A stretch of 64,000 nt of DNA from Flavobacteriales bacterium UBA3364 (lineage in GTDB: Bacteria; Bacteroidota; Bacteroidia; Flavobacteriales_F; PHOS-HE28). The position numbers and the translations under genes are program-made. The notes beneath the pieces were generated by a model. That model ran no database searches. It was not told where the DNA came from and worked only from the letters and a program-made list of their open reading frames with translations. Shown here one piece after another: positions 17,463-25,998 of the stretch (its first letter is position 1; each line of letters opens with the position of its first letter). The stretch spans positions 3,627 through 67,626 of the forward strand of contig DEQO01000095.1 in the NCBI GenBank assembly GCA_002360495.1, in the 5' to 3' direction.

Positions 17463-19736
17463 TTACATCTTCTGCTGCGCGCGGATGATGTTGAGCGCAC
17501 CACCGGCCTTGAACCACTCGATCTGCTGCTCGTTGTAGGTATGGTTCACCAGGATCGTGTCCTTGCTACCGTCCTTGTGGGTCAACACCAAGGTGAGCGG
17601 TTTGCCCGGAGCGAAGGCCGTGAGGTCCGTGAAGTCGATGCGGTCGTCCTCCTGGATCTTGTCGTAGTCGGCCTCGTTGCTGAAGGTGAGCGCGAGCATA
17701 CCCTGCTTCTTCAGGTTGGTCTCGTGGATGCGCGCGAAGCTCTTCACAAGCACGGCGGCCACGCCCAGGTGACGCGGCTGCATGGCGGCATGTTCACGAC
17801 TGCTGCCTTCGCCGTAGTTCTGGTCGCCCACCACGATGCTGGTGATCCCCGCGGCCTTGTAGGCGCGCTGTGTGGCAGGCACCGGGCCGTATTCCCCGGT
17901 GAGCTGGTTCTTCACCTTGTCGGCCTCACCGTTGAAAGCGTTCGTGGCACCGATCAACGTGTTGTTGCTGATGTTGTCCAGGTGGCCGCGGTAGCGCAAC
18001 CAGGTACCGGCCATGCTGATGTGGTCGGTGGTGCACTTCCCTTTCGCTTTGATGAGGAGCACCGCGCCGGTGATGTTCTTGCCGTTCCAGGCCGGGAAGG
18101 GCTCGAGCAGCTGCAGGCGCTGGCTGTCGGGCTTCACCACCACGTTCACCGTGCTGCCGTCCGCAGCCGGTGCCTGGTAACCCGCGTCCTCCACGGCGAA
18201 GCCTTTCGGGGGAAGTTCAAAGCCAGTGGGCTCGGCCAGCTTCACCTGTTCCCCCTTGTCGTTGGTGAGGGTGTCGTTGAGGGGATCGAAGGTGAGCTTG
18301 CCGCTGATGGCGATGGCGGCCACCATTTCCGGCGAGGCCACGAAGGCGTGCGTGTTGGGGTTGCCGTCCGCGCGCTTGGCGAAGTTGCGGTTGAAGGAGT
18401 GGACGATGGAGTTCTTCTCCTGCTTGTCCGCCCCTTCCCTCGCCCACTGGCCGATGCAGGGGCCGCAGGCGTTCGTGAAGATCGTCGCGCCGCTCTTCTC
18501 GAAGGTATCGATGAAGCCGTCGCGCTCAATGGTGTAGCGCACCTGTTCGGACCCGGGGTTGATGCCCAGGTGCGACTTCGACTTCAGGCCCTTTTTCGCG
18601 GCATCCGCCACGATGCTGGCGGCGCGGCTGATGTCCTCGTAGCTGGAGTTGGTGCAGGAACCGATCAGTGCCCATTCGATGTCCACGGGCCAGCCGTTGG
18701 CGGTGGCCTTGGCCTTCATCTCGCTCACCGGCGTGGCCAGATCGGGCGTGAATGGGCCGTTCAAATGCGGACTCAAGGTGTTCAGGTCGATCTCGATCAC
18801 CTGATCGAAGTACTTGGCGGGATCGGCATACACCTCGGGATCGCCGGTGAGGTCCGCCGCGATCTTGTCGGCCATGGCGGCCACTTCCGCGCGGCCGGTG
18901 GCCTTCAGGTAGCGGCGCATGCTGTCGTCGTAGCCGAAGGTGCTGGTGGTGGCCCCGATCTCGGCGCCCATGTTGGCGATGGTGCCCTTGCCCGTGCAGC
19001 TCATGCTCTCAGCCCCGGGGCCGAAATACTCCACAATGGCGCCGGTGCCGCCTTTCACGGTGAGGATGCCCGCCACCTTCAGGATCACATCCTTGGGGCT
19101 GGCCCAGCCGCTGAGCTTACCGGTGAGCTTCACGCCGATGAGCTTGGGGAACTTGAGCTCCCAGGGCAGACCGCTCATCACATCGCAGGCGTCAGCGCCG
19201 CCCACGCCGATGGCCACCATACCCAGTCCGCCGGCATTCACCGTATGGCTGTCGGTGCCGATCATCATGCCGCCGGGGAAGGCGTAGTTCTCCAGCATCA
19301 CCTGGTGGATGATGCCCGCGCCGGGTTTCCAGAAGCCGATGCCGTACTTGTTGCTGATGCTCTCCAGGAAGTTGAAGACCTCGTTGCTCTTGTTGAGCGC
19401 GTCCTGCAGGTCCTGCTTGGCGCCCACACGGGCCTGGATCAGGTGATCGCAGTGCACGGTGCTGGGCACGGCCACCTTCTTGCGACCGGTTGTGCTGAAC
19501 TGGAGCAGGGCCATCTGCGCGGTGGCGTCCTGCATGGTCACACGGTCCGGGGCGAAATCGACGTAGTCCTTACCACGACCGAAGGCCTGCTTCGCCTCGC
19601 CATCCCACAGGTGGGCATAGAGGATCTTCTCGGTGAGCGTGAGCGGCTTGCCAACGGCCTTGCGGGCAGCGGCGATACGGGAAGGAAAGCGGCTGTAGAC
19701 CGCTTTGATCATGTCTAGGTCGAAGATCTGGCTCAT
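17463..19736 (-). CDS. acn: Aconitate hydratase, mitochondrial type
   Basis: 757-residue TCA-cycle enzyme interconverting citrate and isocitrate. The three 4Fe-4S cysteines are C361 (GSCTNSS), C424 and C427 (NACGPCIGQ). Other signatures: HCDHLIQA, MMIGTDSHTVNAGGLGM, and GEGSSREHAAMQPRHLG in the swivel domain. Sequence and length match mitochondrial-type aconitases rather than AcnB. A TACCTTTG element lies 42 nt upstream. Together with icd at 28.7 kb it supports an oxidative TCA cycle. Confidence 0.97.
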   Translation of the reverse strand: MSQIFDLDMIKAVYSRFPSRIAAARKAVGKPLTLTEKILYAHLWDGEAKQAFGRGKDYVDFAPDRVTMQDATAQMALLQFSTTGRKKVAVPSTVHCDHLIQARVGAKQDLQDALNKSNEVFNFLESISNKYGIGFWKPGAGIIHQVMLENYAFPGGMMIGTDSHTVNAGGLGMVAIGVGGADACDVMSGLPWELKFPKLIGVKLTGKLSGWASPKDVILKVAGILTVKGGTGAIVEYFGPGAESMSCTGKGTIANMGAEIGATTSTFGYDDSMRRYLKATGRAEVAAMADKIAADLTGDPEVYADPAKYFDQVIEIDLNTLSPHLNGPFTPDLATPVSEMKAKATANGWPVDIEWALIGSCTNSSYEDISRAASIVADAAKKGLKSKSHLGINPGSEQVRYTIERDGFIDTFEKSGATIFTNACGPCIGQWAREGADKQEKNSIVHSFNRNFAKRADGNPNTHAFVASPEMVAAIAISGKLTFDPLNDTLTNDKGEQVKLAEPTGFELPPKGFAVEDAGYQAPAADGSTVNVVVKPDSQRLQLLEPFPAWNGKNITGAVLLIKAKGKCTTDHISMAGTWLRYRGHLDNISNNTLIGATNAFNGEADKVKNQLTGEYGPVPATQRAYKAAGITSIVVGDQNYGEGSSREHAAMQPRHLGVAAVLVKSFARIHETNLKKQGMLALTFSNEADYDKIQEDDRIDFTDLTAFAPGKPLTLVLTHKDGSKDTILVNHTYNEQQIEWFKAGGALNIIRAQQKM

Positions 19737-19778
19737 TCCTAAGCAGGTGGTTACGCCTTACCCGGTGGCAGGCAGCCG

Positions 19779-19786
19779 CAAAGGTA
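19779..19786 (-). promoter_or_regulatory. -7 element of the aconitase gene
   Basis: TACCTTTG on the minus strand, a full match to TAnnTTTG, 42 nt before the ATG. No clear TTG at -33. Confidence 0.65.
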
Positions 19787-19825
19787 AAGCCTGTGGAATA
19801 GCCCGACCGGGGGATCGGAAATGGT

Positions 19826-19855
19826 CGGGCGGGTCGTTGTTGAAAGACCCGCCCG
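19826..19855 (-). terminator. Terminator-like hairpin after the MbnP-like gene
   Basis: Perfect 10-bp stem CGGGCGGGTC / GACCCGCCCG with a 10-nt loop, 26 bp after the stop of the MbnP-like gene. The tail on the minus strand (ACCATTTCC) is only weakly T-rich. Confidence 0.6.
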
Positions 19856-19881
19856 TTCTCACCCAATGATCGGGAATGCCA

Positions 19882-20637
19882 TTACAATTCGTCGATGGAA
19901 ACAGCGAGGCTGTCCATCGCCTCCATGCAATCCACTCCGCCATCCATGGCAGCCGGATTCGTCAAGAAGTCCAAGCCGGAGACAACGACGGCCATGTCCA
20001 CCTTCGCATTCATGCGTGCAGTGCCACCAGCGACGACCTCCGCATGCAAATGTGCGTGGGTCTCGCGCAAGAGGTCGGGGTTGTTCAGGCAATGGTAGAA
20101 GAAGGGAATGTCCTGTTCATCCTCAACATCACCATCGGCATTGCCGTCCACCCGTCCTTCAAGCTTCAGGAACATACGACCGGCGCTCGTGCTCCAGGCC
20201 CACATCATGTCCGGGTCGTTCAAGGGCGCCTCAGCGGTCATGGGATCCGAAGCGTTCACTACCGGTTCCAGCCCCAGCGTGATATGCGCTTCATGGATTT
20301 CTGCCGGTGCCATGCTGCCCAAGGTGAATTCGTTGTTCGCCGCACTGGCATCCACCAACAGATAGGTATCGTGGAATTCGGCCAGTACCGCATCATGATG
20401 GTCGGTCAAGTGGATGTCCGATGCGTAGAATTTGACCTTGGAGAACTGGAATGTGTTCCCGGCCCCGTCCACGTAGTTCGTATTCAAGCTGAATGGATCG
20501 GTACCGTGCATGAGGGTGAACTTGAGCGCTACCGTACCTGTTGTAGCAGCGGGCGGTATGGGCTCGTCCTTTTCGCGTTTGCAGGCATGCAGTGTGAGGG
20601 AACCGATGGCGATGATCGCAAGGGTCTTCGTTGTCAT
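19882..20637 (-). CDS. MbnP-like copper-binding-family lipoprotein
   Basis: 251-residue lipoprotein. Signal peptide MTTKTLAIIAIGSLTLHAC has a lipobox-like end with Cys19. The body matches the MbnP family: VALKFTLMHGTDPFSLN near the N-terminus, FQFSKVKFYASDIHLTD, then MWAWSTSAGRMFLKLEGR and a His-rich CLNNPDLLRETHAHLHAEV. MbnP proteins bind copper, often with a di-haem MauG-like partner (MbnH), which is not present here. It ends a three-gene minus-strand cluster, 11 bp after the barrel gene. Confidence 0.87.
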   Translation of the reverse strand: MTTKTLAIIAIGSLTLHACKREKDEPIPPAATTGTVALKFTLMHGTDPFSLNTNYVDGAGNTFQFSKVKFYASDIHLTDHHDAVLAEFHDTYLLVDASAANNEFTLGSMAPAEIHEAHITLGLEPVVNASDPMTAEAPLNDPDMMWAWSTSAGRMFLKLEGRVDGNADGDVEDEQDIPFFYHCLNNPDLLRETHAHLHAEVVAGGTARMNAKVDMAVVVSGLDFLTNPAAMDGGVDCMEAMDSLAVSIDEL

Positions 20638-20648
20638 GTCGTCTTGGG

Positions 20649-21602
20649 TTACTTGATGATGTTGTACGTCATCCCTAGGACAATACGTTCCCGGTTGGGG
20701 ATCATCAGCTCGCCCAAGTTATACGCAACGGCGTATTGGAAGGTAGCTGAGAACGCCCAGGAACGCCACCACACGCGGGATCCTACGTGGGTGAAGAGTG
20801 TTGAACCGCCGGTGCCCGCGTCAGGGACCCCGTTGGTGATATCCATACCGGACAATTCGTGATACACGCCCAAACTGGGCATCACTTTCCAGTCCTCGTT
20901 GATGTCGAACCGATGGAACCCCTCGGCCGTGGTACTGATACCATGACCAAGTTGGTAACCATCGGCATTGGCGGAATTCCAGCGACCGACAAGCGTGAAA
21001 GCCGCACCATTTCTTTTGTAGCGTACCGAGTACTCCGCAGTGCCAAGCAAGTCCCATGTGCCGGTGCCAGGCTGCTGGTCGGCTTCGACCGTTCTGCCTT
21101 CGTACGTGAGGTCGCTGCGGCCCAAGGGGACCTTCACGCCGGCTCCCAGCATGATGCGATGGACCACACGTTCATCAGGGGTCAGGCACTTGGTGTTCAC
21201 CAGTTGGTAACGGCCGATGAGCAATGGATCCCCCACGCCATAGAGGTCGCTGCTGACCACGCCATCGACGGCGCGGTAGTTGTTCACCACCGGAAGGCCC
21301 ACGAGCAAGGCGAAACGATCGTGCAGCCAGAGATCGGCGCGAAGCTCCGCCACTTGGTAGAGCTCGCGGTAGTGCATCGTCCGGGCGGTCGAGGAGGGCG
21401 GTGCGTGCCCGCCATGCTTCTCTACGGCACTTGGTGTTGCCGGAACGAGGACATCACCCTCCAGATGGCGGTAACGCCACAGGAGCGATATTGAACTGGT
21501 GCGGTCGTACGGTCGTATCCCGAGGAAGATCCCGCACACATCGCATCCAAGGCCGATGGATGGCATGACCAGCAGCATCCATGCGACCAGAACGGTCTTC
21601 AT
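20649..21602 (-). CDS. Outer-membrane beta-barrel protein with N-terminal CDVCG motif
   Basis: 317-residue exported protein. Signal peptide MKTVLVAWMLLVMPSIGLG; the mature N-terminus begins CDVCGIFLGIRPYDR, a CxxC pair. The rest alternates aromatic strands (LRADLWLHDRFALLVGLPVV, RIMLGAGVKVPLGRSDL, FSATFQYAVAYNLGELMI) as in transporter-type barrels. Start at 21602 is chosen for the signal peptide. It sits between a small Cys-containing membrane protein gene and the MbnP-like gene, which suggests a joint role in metal (copper) handling; this is inference from context. Confidence 0.78.
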   Translation of the reverse strand: MKTVLVAWMLLVMPSIGLGCDVCGIFLGIRPYDRTSSISLLWRYRHLEGDVLVPATPSAVEKHGGHAPPSSTARTMHYRELYQVAELRADLWLHDRFALLVGLPVVNNYRAVDGVVSSDLYGVGDPLLIGRYQLVNTKCLTPDERVVHRIMLGAGVKVPLGRSDLTYEGRTVEADQQPGTGTWDLLGTAEYSVRYKRNGAAFTLVGRWNSANADGYQLGHGISTTAEGFHRFDINEDWKVMPSLGVYHELSGMDITNGVPDAGTGGSTLFTHVGSRVWWRSWAFSATFQYAVAYNLGELMIPNRERIVLGMTYNIIK

Positions 21603-21668
21603 GTTGAACAGGTTTGAAGAAGTACAATGCACCCGCGTCCGCATCAGGCGGAGGCAGGTTGTCCCTCT

Positions 21669-22043
21669 TCAACCTCGTGGCACGTGGTCCGTCGGGAACA
21701 GGAAGCCGGTCTTCAACCCAGCAAGGTGCCGTGGGAAAAAGCGTTGCGTCGCGCGAAGTGGAACGGCATCCACCTTGGCACCTATCGGGACCTGGGGTTC
21801 TACGCGCATCTGGATCGTCTCCCTTGGAAAGCCGGCTTCCGACTCACGTTCCAGCGCCCTGAATCGCTTGGAAAGCTGGCATTCACCGTGGCATGTACGC
21901 ATCGATGCCACAACATCGCGCTGCACGCACAACTCCTTCTCGATGGCGGCGCGATGGACATGGAATTCGACCAGGACGACCAATGGGGCCAACAGCATGC
22001 TGAGGAACATGCCGAGCACAACCCCGGTCGTTGCCCGTACCAT
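21669..22043 (-). CDS. Small Cys-rich membrane protein of the MbnP cluster
   Basis: 124-residue protein with one N-terminal membrane segment (TTGVVLGMFLSMLLAPLVVLVEF) followed by ELCVQRDVVASMRTCHGECQL, three cysteines in the pattern also seen in small proteins of Bacteroidota with a CxGxCxL motif, then a charged KRFRALERESEAGFP region. A perfect -7 element TACTTTTG (22048-22055) lies only 4 nt upstream of the ATG, which supports both the gene and this start. It opens the cluster with the CxxC barrel and the MbnP-like lipoprotein; metal binding by the cysteines is plausible but unproven. Confidence 0.7.
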   Translation of the reverse strand: MVRATTGVVLGMFLSMLLAPLVVLVEFHVHRAAIEKELCVQRDVVASMRTCHGECQLSKRFRALERESEAGFPRETIQMRVEPQVPIGAKVDAVPLRATQRFFPRHLAGLKTGFLFPTDHVPRG

Positions 22044-22047
22044 GGGG

Positions 22048-22055
22048 CAAAAGTA
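22048..22055 (-). promoter_or_regulatory. -7 element of the MbnP-type cluster
   Basis: TACTTTTG on the minus strand, full match to TAnnTTTG, 4 nt before the ATG of the small Cys-rich protein. It implies a transcript starting at or very near the start codon. Confidence 0.6.
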
Positions 22056-22154
22056 GTTGGATGGGGTCATGGTCGACTGACGATCATCATCTTTCCGCAT
22101 TCCTACATCCGGGCGCGAACGGGCCGCTCATGGTCCGTTAGCGCTCCCAAGGTC

Positions 22155-23174
22155 ATGCACACTGGTCGCCGCTTCACGTTCACCGAGGTCATCAAATGGA
22201 CCCGGCGGGACATCTATTGGTACCTTTTCCTCTCCATTGTACCCACGCTGTTCTACGTGGGCTTGGGTTGGAAATGGCTCACCATTCCCTGGGTGCCCAT
22301 CGCGCTGGTGGGCACAGCGGTGGCCTTCATCACAGGCTTCAAGAACAACGCCTCCTACGACAGGTTGTGGGAGGCACGACAGATCTACGGGGCGATCGTC
22401 AACAGCAGCCGGGCATGGGGCATCATGGTCATGGACTTCGTGAGCCCGAAGCATGCACAGGGCCCCGTTGCCCACGATGAGCTGCACCGGATCCATGCAC
22501 GGTTGATCCACCGCCACCTTGCCTGGCTGCATGCGCTGCGGTTCCAGCTTCGCCAACCGAAGGCTTGGGAACACATGATCAAGAGCTATAACCGCGAGTA
22601 CCGCAAATGGTATACTGTGGATGAGGTGGAGAACAAGGTGGATGATGCCTTGACAGGGTTGATCACCAATGAAGAGAAAGCGAGCGTACTGGGAAAGAGC
22701 AACCCCGCCACACACGTCCTCGCCATGCAATCCAAAGACCTGCGCGAGCTTCTGGACAGGGGGCTGATCGAGGACTTCCGCCACATGGAACTGGAGAAGC
22801 TGATCGTGGACCTGTATGCCCAACAAGGCAAGTGCGAGCGCATCAAGAACTTCCCCTATCCCCGTCAATTCGCCACCTTGAACCTGATGTTCACGCGGTT
22901 GTTCATCAACCTCGTACCCTTCGGCATGTTGGGCGAATTCGCCAAACTGGGTGATGGTTACATCTGGCTGGCCGTGCCCTTCAGCGCGCTCGTGGCGTGG
23001 GTGTTCAACATGATGGAACGGATCGGTGAAAGCACCGAGAACCCCTTCGAGGGCGGTGCGAACGATGTGCCCATCACGGCGATCACCCGAACGATCGAGA
23101 TCGATCTGCGGGAAATGCTGGGTGAAACGGATGTCCCCAAGCCGTTGCAGGCGCAGAACAACATCCTGATGTGA
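22155..23174 (+). CDS. Bestrophin-family anion channel
   Basis: 339-residue membrane protein. Signatures of bacterial bestrophins: SIVPTLFYVGLGWKWLTIPW, then LVGTAVAFITGFKNNASYDRLWEAR (FxNNxxYDRxWEAR is diagnostic), SSRAWGIMVMDFV and PYPRQFATLNLMFTRLFINL. C-terminus with NPFEGGANDVPITAITRTIEIDL. It likely forms a pentameric chloride-type channel in the inner membrane. ATG at 22155 (MHTGRRFTFTEVIKW) is the family-like start. The stop TGA abuts the stop of the convergent gene (TGATCA). Confidence 0.93.
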   Translation: MHTGRRFTFTEVIKWTRRDIYWYLFLSIVPTLFYVGLGWKWLTIPWVPIALVGTAVAFITGFKNNASYDRLWEARQIYGAIVNSSRAWGIMVMDFVSPKHAQGPVAHDELHRIHARLIHRHLAWLHALRFQLRQPKAWEHMIKSYNREYRKWYTVDEVENKVDDALTGLITNEEKASVLGKSNPATHVLAMQSKDLRELLDRGLIEDFRHMELEKLIVDLYAQQGKCERIKNFPYPRQFATLNLMFTRLFINLVPFGMLGEFAKLGDGYIWLAVPFSALVAWVFNMMERIGESTENPFEGGANDVPITAITRTIEIDLREMLGETDVPKPLQAQNNILM

Positions 23175-24278
23175 TCAACACACGTGGATCGCAGAGGCCA
23201 GATGGGTGGGATCGATCGAAGCACCCAGGCCTGCTGTTCGGGGGACTTCGACCCGGCCACCTGCGTGGTAGGTGATGCCGCCGACCACCGGATCCATGGT
23301 GAACATGAGTGGCGTGTCCATGTCGCAGAATAGGACGGCTTCGCTGGTCAACGCGAGGTGGGCCGCCGCCGTCCATGCCAGGCGTGATTCAAGGAAGCCA
23401 CCGATCTGCACCTCCATGCCGGCTTGTTCGGCGAGCGCGATGATCTTCTTCGCTTTGAAGAGCCCACCGCTCTTGCCGAGCTTGATGTTGAACCGCTGAC
23501 AGGCGCCGAGTTGGATCAACCGATCCGCATCGTGGTGGTCGCAACAGCTCTCATCGGCCATGATCGGTATCGGTGAAGCCTCCTTCACCCGGCCCAGCTC
23601 CATGAACTGCCAGCGCGGAATGGGCTCTTCACAATGCTGGATGTTCGCATCGCCCAAGGCATTCAGCACGAGGATCGCCTGCTCCGGCGACCAGCCTTGG
23701 TTCGCATCGATGCGTAGGGGGATCTTCCCGCCGATCGCGCCGCGGATGGCCAGGATGCGTTCGATGTCCGCCTGCGGGGTGCCACCGAGCTTCACCTTGA
23801 TCACCTGGAACCCGTTATCGATGATGGCCTGTGCATCGGCTGCCATCCTCTCCTTCGTCCCAAGGCTCACGGTATAGTCCGTGATCAACGAGCGGTCCTT
23901 CGTTCCACCGAGGTAGCGATGCAAAGGCAGCCCCGCAGCTTGTGCAGCGATATCGTGGCAGGCTATATCGAATGCGCCCTTGATGCTGTTGTTGGCGAAG
24001 ATCAGGCGGTCCATACGCGCGTGCAGGCCTTCGATGTCAGTGGCATCATGACCGACCAGGGCGCGGGCGATGTGTTTCCCCACGGCCAAGCAGGTCTCCT
24101 GCGTTTCGCCGTTGATGGACCAGAACGGGTTGCATTCGCCCCACCCGGTGAGCCCATCTTCAGTGGTGACCCGCACGATGACGCTCTCCACAGCGTCCAG
24201 CGCACCGAGGGAGGTGACGAAGGGCGCTTTCAGCGGGATGCTGAGGGGGAAGAGGGCGATGTGCGTTACGATGGGCAT
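23175..24278 (-). CDS. Enolase-superfamily dipeptide epimerase (L-Ala-D/L-Glu epimerase-like)
   Basis: 367-residue cytoplasmic enzyme of the muconate-lactonising subgroup. Seen: acid-base lysines in QVIKVKLGG and FNIKLGKSGG, metal ligands Asp in RIDANQGW, Glu in QHCEEPIPRW and Asp in IMADESC. The DxDG-like GGFLESRLAWTAAAHLA and FCDMDTPLM segments fit dipeptide epimerases, which recycle murein or metabolise dipeptides. Exact dipeptide specificity cannot be read. Its neighbour S46 peptidase is far away, so no operon link. Confidence 0.85.
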   Translation of the reverse strand: MPIVTHIALFPLSIPLKAPFVTSLGALDAVESVIVRVTTEDGLTGWGECNPFWSINGETQETCLAVGKHIARALVGHDATDIEGLHARMDRLIFANNSIKGAFDIACHDIAAQAAGLPLHRYLGGTKDRSLITDYTVSLGTKERMAADAQAIIDNGFQVIKVKLGGTPQADIERILAIRGAIGGKIPLRIDANQGWSPEQAILVLNALGDANIQHCEEPIPRWQFMELGRVKEASPIPIMADESCCDHHDADRLIQLGACQRFNIKLGKSGGLFKAKKIIALAEQAGMEVQIGGFLESRLAWTAAAHLALTSEAVLFCDMDTPLMFTMDPVVGGITYHAGGRVEVPRTAGLGASIDPTHLASAIHVC

Positions 24279-24314
24279 GCTGAGCGAAGGTCGGCTTCCT
24301 TGGCGAGAGCAATG

Positions 24315-24343
24315 AAAAAGGGTCCGCCGTTCGGCGGACCCTT
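24315..24343 (-). terminator. Rho-independent terminator of rpsF-rpsR-rplI
   Basis: Stem AAGGGTCCGCC / GGCGGACCCTT (11 bp, GTTC loop), followed on the minus strand by TTT. It lies 23 bp after the rplI stop. Confidence 0.9.
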
Positions 24344-24365
24344 CTGGTAAGTATTCGCTCGGAGA

Positions 24366-24812
24366 TCACTCCTCCACCACCTCGAAGGGGATGGTCTTGA
24401 TCACGTCACGGTGGAACGCCACTTCAGCCTCGTACTTCCCGAGGGACTTGATGGCCTCTCCTTTCAGCTTGATGTTCTTGCGATCCACCTCGAATCCGAG
24501 GGCACGGATGGCGTCCGCGATCTGGATGGTGTTCACACTGCCGAAGATCTTTCCCTTTTCACCGGCCTTGGCGCCGATCTTCAGGGTCTTGTCGGCGAGC
24601 CCGTTGGCCATTTTCTCGGCTTCCGCCTTGATCTTGGCCTCTTTGTGGGCGCGTTGCTTCATGGTCTCGGCCAGCTGCTTCTTCTCGCTTTCGGTAGCGC
24701 TCACAGCGAGGCCACGGGGTAGCAGGAAGTTGCGTGCATAACCCTCGCGCACCTTCACCAGGTCATTGGCGTAACCGAGGTGCTCGACGTCTTGTTTCAG
24801 GATGACTTCCAT
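24366..24812 (-). CDS. rplI: 50S ribosomal protein L9
   Basis: 148-residue ribosomal protein bL9, binding 23S rRNA near the L1 stalk. N-domain begins MEVILKQDVEHLGYANDLVKVREGYARNFLLP-type signature (here split: VEHLGYANDLVKV, GYARNFLLPRGLA), followed by the long connecting helix (Lys/Glu/Ala-rich) and the C-domain KIFGSVNTIQIADAI. Last gene of the rpsF-rpsR-rplI operon, with a terminator after it. Confidence 0.98.
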   Translation of the reverse strand: MEVILKQDVEHLGYANDLVKVREGYARNFLLPRGLAVSATESEKKQLAETMKQRAHKEAKIKAEAEKMANGLADKTLKIGAKAGEKGKIFGSVNTIQIADAIRALGFEVDRKNIKLKGEAIKSLGKYEAEVAFHRDVIKTIPFEVVEE

Positions 24813-24833
24813 GGTCGTTGCTCTTGAAGGTTC

Positions 24834-25103
24834 TTACTTAAGCATATCGGCCACGTACGGCATCAAGGCCAAGTGACGGCTGCGCTTGATGGCCTGGCCG
24901 ACCTTGCGCTGGTACTTGAGGCTGGTCCCTGTGAGGCGACGGGGCAGGATCTTGCCCTGTTCGTTCACGAAGCGCAGCAGGAAGTCCGCGTCCTTGTAAT
25001 CGATATAGGTGATCCCCATCTTCTTGAAGCGACAATACTTGTCCTTCTTGGTCTCGATGGCGATCGGGGTGAGATACCGGATCTCGCTGTTGTCTGCGGC
25101 CAT
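24834..25103 (-). CDS. rpsR: 30S ribosomal protein S18
   Basis: 89-residue bS18. Conserved core YIDYKDADFLLRFVNEQGKI and LPRRLTGTSLKYQRKVGQAI with the basic C-terminal KRSRHLALMPYV. The gene lies 3 bp after rpsF. In Flavobacterium ribosomes, bS18 with bS6 and bS21 helps bury the anti-Shine-Dalgarno sequence, in line with the lack of Shine-Dalgarno sites in this window. Confidence 0.98.
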   Translation of the reverse strand: MAADNSEIRYLTPIAIETKKDKYCRFKKMGITYIDYKDADFLLRFVNEQGKILPRRLTGTSLKYQRKVGQAIKRSRHLALMPYVADMLK

Positions 25104-25106
25104 GGC

Positions 25107-25472
25107 TTATGCGTTCGTTGGTTCTGCGGTCTCCTTCTTGGCGGTCCGCTTGGTGCGACGTTTCTCAGCGAAGGCGAGATGGTGTTTGTCCATCACGGTG
25201 GTCAGGAACCGGATCACGCGTTCATCACGACGGTATTCGGTCTCGAGCTTGGCAACGAGAGAGGTCTCGCTTTCGAACTCGATCAGGTGGTAGAAGCCCG
25301 AGGACTTCTTCTGGATGGGATAAGCGAGCTTGCGCATCCCCCAGTTCTCTTCGTGGTGGACCTTACCACTGCCTGCTTTGATCAGGTCTTTGAACTTCTT
25401 TACCGCCTCCTTTGTCTGGTCCTCAGACAAAACGGGAGTTAAGATGAAGACGGTTTCGTACCGGTTGGCCAT
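25107..25472 (-). CDS. rpsF: 30S ribosomal protein S6
   Basis: 121-residue bS6, partner of bS18 on the 30S platform. Seen: MANRYETVFILTPVLSEDQT, EENWGMRKLAYPIQKKSSGF, YHLIEFES and RVIRFLTTVMDKHHLAF, all typical. A Lys/Thr-rich tail extends the C-terminus. First gene of the operon; a complete promoter lies 25 nt upstream. Confidence 0.98.
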   Translation of the reverse strand: MANRYETVFILTPVLSEDQTKEAVKKFKDLIKAGSGKVHHEENWGMRKLAYPIQKKSSGFYHLIEFESETSLVAKLETEYRRDERVIRFLTTVMDKHHLAFAEKRRTKRTAKKETAEPTNA

Positions 25473-25497
25473 TGTACCTGTCGGTTGATTTGGGGCG

Positions 25498-25527
25498 CAA
25501 ATGTAAGAAGATCCTCCGGAAAATCAA
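25498..25527 (-). promoter_or_regulatory. Complete promoter of rpsF-rpsR-rplI
   Basis: On the minus strand TTG (25525-25527), 19-nt spacer, TACATTTG (25498-25505), 25 nt before the ATG. Both elements match the Bacteroidota housekeeping consensus. Confidence 0.9.
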
Positions 25528-25661
25528 TCAGTTGGATCCCAGCAGAATAGCGGCAAAAGCCCTGGACCAGCCGCTCAACGGGGTGGATCGGTGCAACAAT
25601 AACTTCGTGACACGCGGCTGGCCATGAATACCAAGTGGCATGGCCGGAACACCCCAGCGCT

Positions 25662-25910
25662 ATGGCATCGAAGGAACCTGCCGAACTGACGAACGAGGAT
25701 CTGGTGCGGGAAGCCAAGCGGCTCCGGCCTTTGAAGATCATGGACGCTGTGCTGATCGGCGTCTTGCTCGGCATAGCGATCTACAGCACCGTCCGAAGCG
25801 GAGCGGGGCTCTTGAGCTTCCTTCCCTTGGTCTATCTGCCCATCGCGAGGAAGAACAGGATCAGGCTCGGAAAGGTGGAAGCCCTCCTGCAGGAGCGCGG
25901 AATGACCTGA
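25662..25910 (+). CDS. Small two-helix membrane protein
   Basis: 82-residue protein. N-terminal soluble ELTNEDLVREAKRLRPLKI, then two hydrophobic segments (DAVLIGVLLGIAIYSTV and LLSFLPLVYLPIA) and a basic-amphipathic C-terminus KVEALLQERGMT. Similar small proteins occur in many Bacteroidota without a known function. Start ATG at 25662 is chosen because the upstream in-frame extension is not hydrophobic or conserved-looking. Independent unit between rpsF (divergent) and dnaX. Confidence 0.7.
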   Translation: MASKEPAELTNEDLVREAKRLRPLKIMDAVLIGVLLGIAIYSTVRSGAGLLSFLPLVYLPIARKNRIRLGKVEALLQERGMT

Positions 25911-25981
25911 GTAACGCCGGGGTACCTGGCGGCTTTCCACAGCTGTTGATATCCGGCACCGAGCTGGGCACCGCACCCGTC

Positions 25982-25989
25982 TATCTTCG
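25982..25989 (+). promoter_or_regulatory. -7-like element of dnaX
   Basis: TATCTTCG, 7/8 match to TAnnTTTG, 9 nt before the dnaX ATG. Confidence 0.45.
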
Positions 25990-25998
25990 CCCCGTTCT

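Noticed and set aside
17541..19718. Very long open frame antisense to the aconitase gene (725 codons)
   Set aside because: It mirrors the codon pattern of a GC-rich gene; composition is Val/His/Gly-rich without domain features, and the aconitase on the other strand is unambiguous.
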